Assembly: GCA_903868295.1 (NCBI GenBank)
Contig: CAIPUQ010000339.1
Span: 1 to 5,707 of the forward strand
Direction: 5' to 3'
Source of the DNA: an uncultured Roseiflexaceae bacterium
GTDB taxonomy: Bacteria; Chloroflexota; Chloroflexia; Chloroflexales; Roseiflexaceae
Length of the DNA stretch: 5,707 nucleotides
Position 1 is the stretch's first letter, and every line of letters begins with the position of its first letter. A model generated the notes under the pieces. That model had not been told where the DNA came from. It did no database searches and saw nothing but the letters and a program-made list of their open reading frames with translations. This document shows, piece after piece, positions 4,968-5,707 of this stretch. A program made the position numbers and the translations under genes.

Positions 4968-5707
4968 CTACGGAATACTGCTCTGTCCCGCTCCATTTGC
5001 GCCCCAGGCAATGATGCTCCCATCGCTGGTTATCGCCAGGGTGTGGTTCGATCCGGCTACAATCGCAACCACCCCGACGGCGCCGGCCGGGACCGTCGTC
5101 TGCCCACTGCTGTTGCTACCCCACGCAACGACGTTCCCGCTGGCGGTCAGTGCGACACTATGTGCTGCTCCAGCGCTGATTGCGATAACCGCAGTTGCGC
5201 CCGCGGGCACCGTCGCCAAGCCACTCGCTGCATTGCCCCAACTGCGTACCGTCCCATCGCTCAGAAGCGCAAGCGAGTGATTGGCACCTGCGGCAATTGC
5301 CCGTACGCTGCCCAGATCTGTCGGGATACTCACCTGGCCGTAACTATCATCGCCCCAGCCAATCACCGTCCCGTCGCGACACAACGCCAGCGAATGATTC
5401 GCCCCTGCTGCGATCGCCTGTGCGAGACACATCCCTGCGGGAAGAGATATTTGACCATATTCATCATCACCCCAGCCCCTAATGATTCCAAACTTATCCA
5501 ATGAAATACCAAATAATCCGCCAGCTTTTATTTCAACGATGTCATGATTGTAAAGAGTCGGAATTGATGTTTGACCGTAATCATCATCTCCCCACCCAAT
5601 CACCGTACCGTCGGCGCGCAGCCCGAGGGAGTGATTCTGTGCGGCGGCGATCGCGACGAGTGGGCTCGCACTGACCGGGTACGTCGTCTGCCCGTATGTA
5701 TTGGCAC
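4968..5707 (-). CDS. RCC1-repeat beta-propeller protein, 5' end outside the window
   Basis: The frame is open from the right edge to the TAG at 4970-4968, showing the last 245 residues; the N-terminus, including any signal peptide, is missing. The sequence is six tandem RCC1-type units. The conserved tryptophans are at visible residues 38, 78, 117, 156, 195 and 234, a period of 39 or 40. The unit reads roughly GWGDDxYGQxSIP, then AIAAGANHSLAL and xDGTV. RCC1 repeats form a seven-bladed propeller; bacterial members with these short units (COG5184-like) are often surface or secreted proteins, but no reaction can be assigned. The last blade stops after its GQSSIP strand, suggesting ring closure with N-terminal sequence. 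The second visible unit (residues 47-86) is degenerate and AT-rich. It converges on moaC and is unrelated to the mraZ operon. Confidence 0.92.
   Translation of the reverse strand, partial: ANTYGQTTYPVSASPLVAIAAAQNHSLGLRADGTVIGWGDDDYGQTSIPTLYNHDIVEIKAGGLFGISLDKFGIIRGWGDDEYGQISLPAGMCLAQAIAAGANHSLALCRDGTVIGWGDDSYGQVSIPTDLGSVRAIAAGANHSLALLSDGTVRSWGNAASGLATVPAGATAVIAISAGAAHSVALTASGNVVAWGSNSSGQTTVPAGAVGVVAIVAGSNHTLAITSDGSIIAWGANGAGQSSIP
5448..5567 (-). repeat. Divergent AT-rich RCC1 unit
   Basis: This 40-residue unit has AGGLFGISLD where its neighbours have AGANHSLAL. By hand count 5461-5580 is 46/120 GC (about 38%), against 72/120 (60%) for 5281-5400. The composition change coincides closely with one repeat unit. 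Confidence 0.75.

Noticed and set aside
5601..5603. GTG at 5603 as start of the RCC1 gene
   Set aside because: The frame continues upstream to the window edge and encodes another good RCC1 unit (AAAQNHSLGLRADGTV), so this GTG is an internal valine.

Overview
The window reads as bacterial chromosome of about 55-60% GC. Gene content and protein style (MraZ, RsmH, MoaC, a NACHT-type NTPase, an RCC1-repeat protein) suggest Chloroflexota, probably class Chloroflexia. That placement is an inference from how the proteins look, not a database match. It holds seven genes with very little non-coding DNA.

Positions 1-4282 are one minus-strand gene row, read right to left: mraZ (4282-3848), rsmH (3845-2946), a six-helix membrane protein with a GAF-like cytoplasmic part (2933-1773), a small two-helix membrane protein (1769-1410) and a NACHT/STAND NTPase (1403 to beyond position 1). 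The gaps are only 2, 12, 3 and 6 bases, so this is almost certainly one operon. mraZ-rsmH is the usual start of the division and cell wall (dcw) cluster. Here the next genes are not ftsL/ftsI but a membrane-sensor-like protein, a small membrane protein and a signalling-type NTPase, and this is the most interesting feature of the window.

Positions 4283-4464 are a compact divergent control region. It has a near-consensus minus-strand promoter (TTGCAC, 17 bp, TATAAT) for the mraZ operon, three GTGGGG direct repeats at 10-bp period just downstream of its -10 box that match the known MraZ operator pattern, and a back-to-back plus-strand extended -10 promoter for moaC.

Positions 4465-4911 encode MoaC of molybdenum cofactor synthesis on the plus strand. 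It is followed by a 56-base gap and the converging 3' end of an RCC1-repeat (beta-propeller) gene, which runs off the right edge. One of its repeat units is strikingly AT-rich and divergent. A perfect 24-bp palindrome lies inside the NTPase gene.
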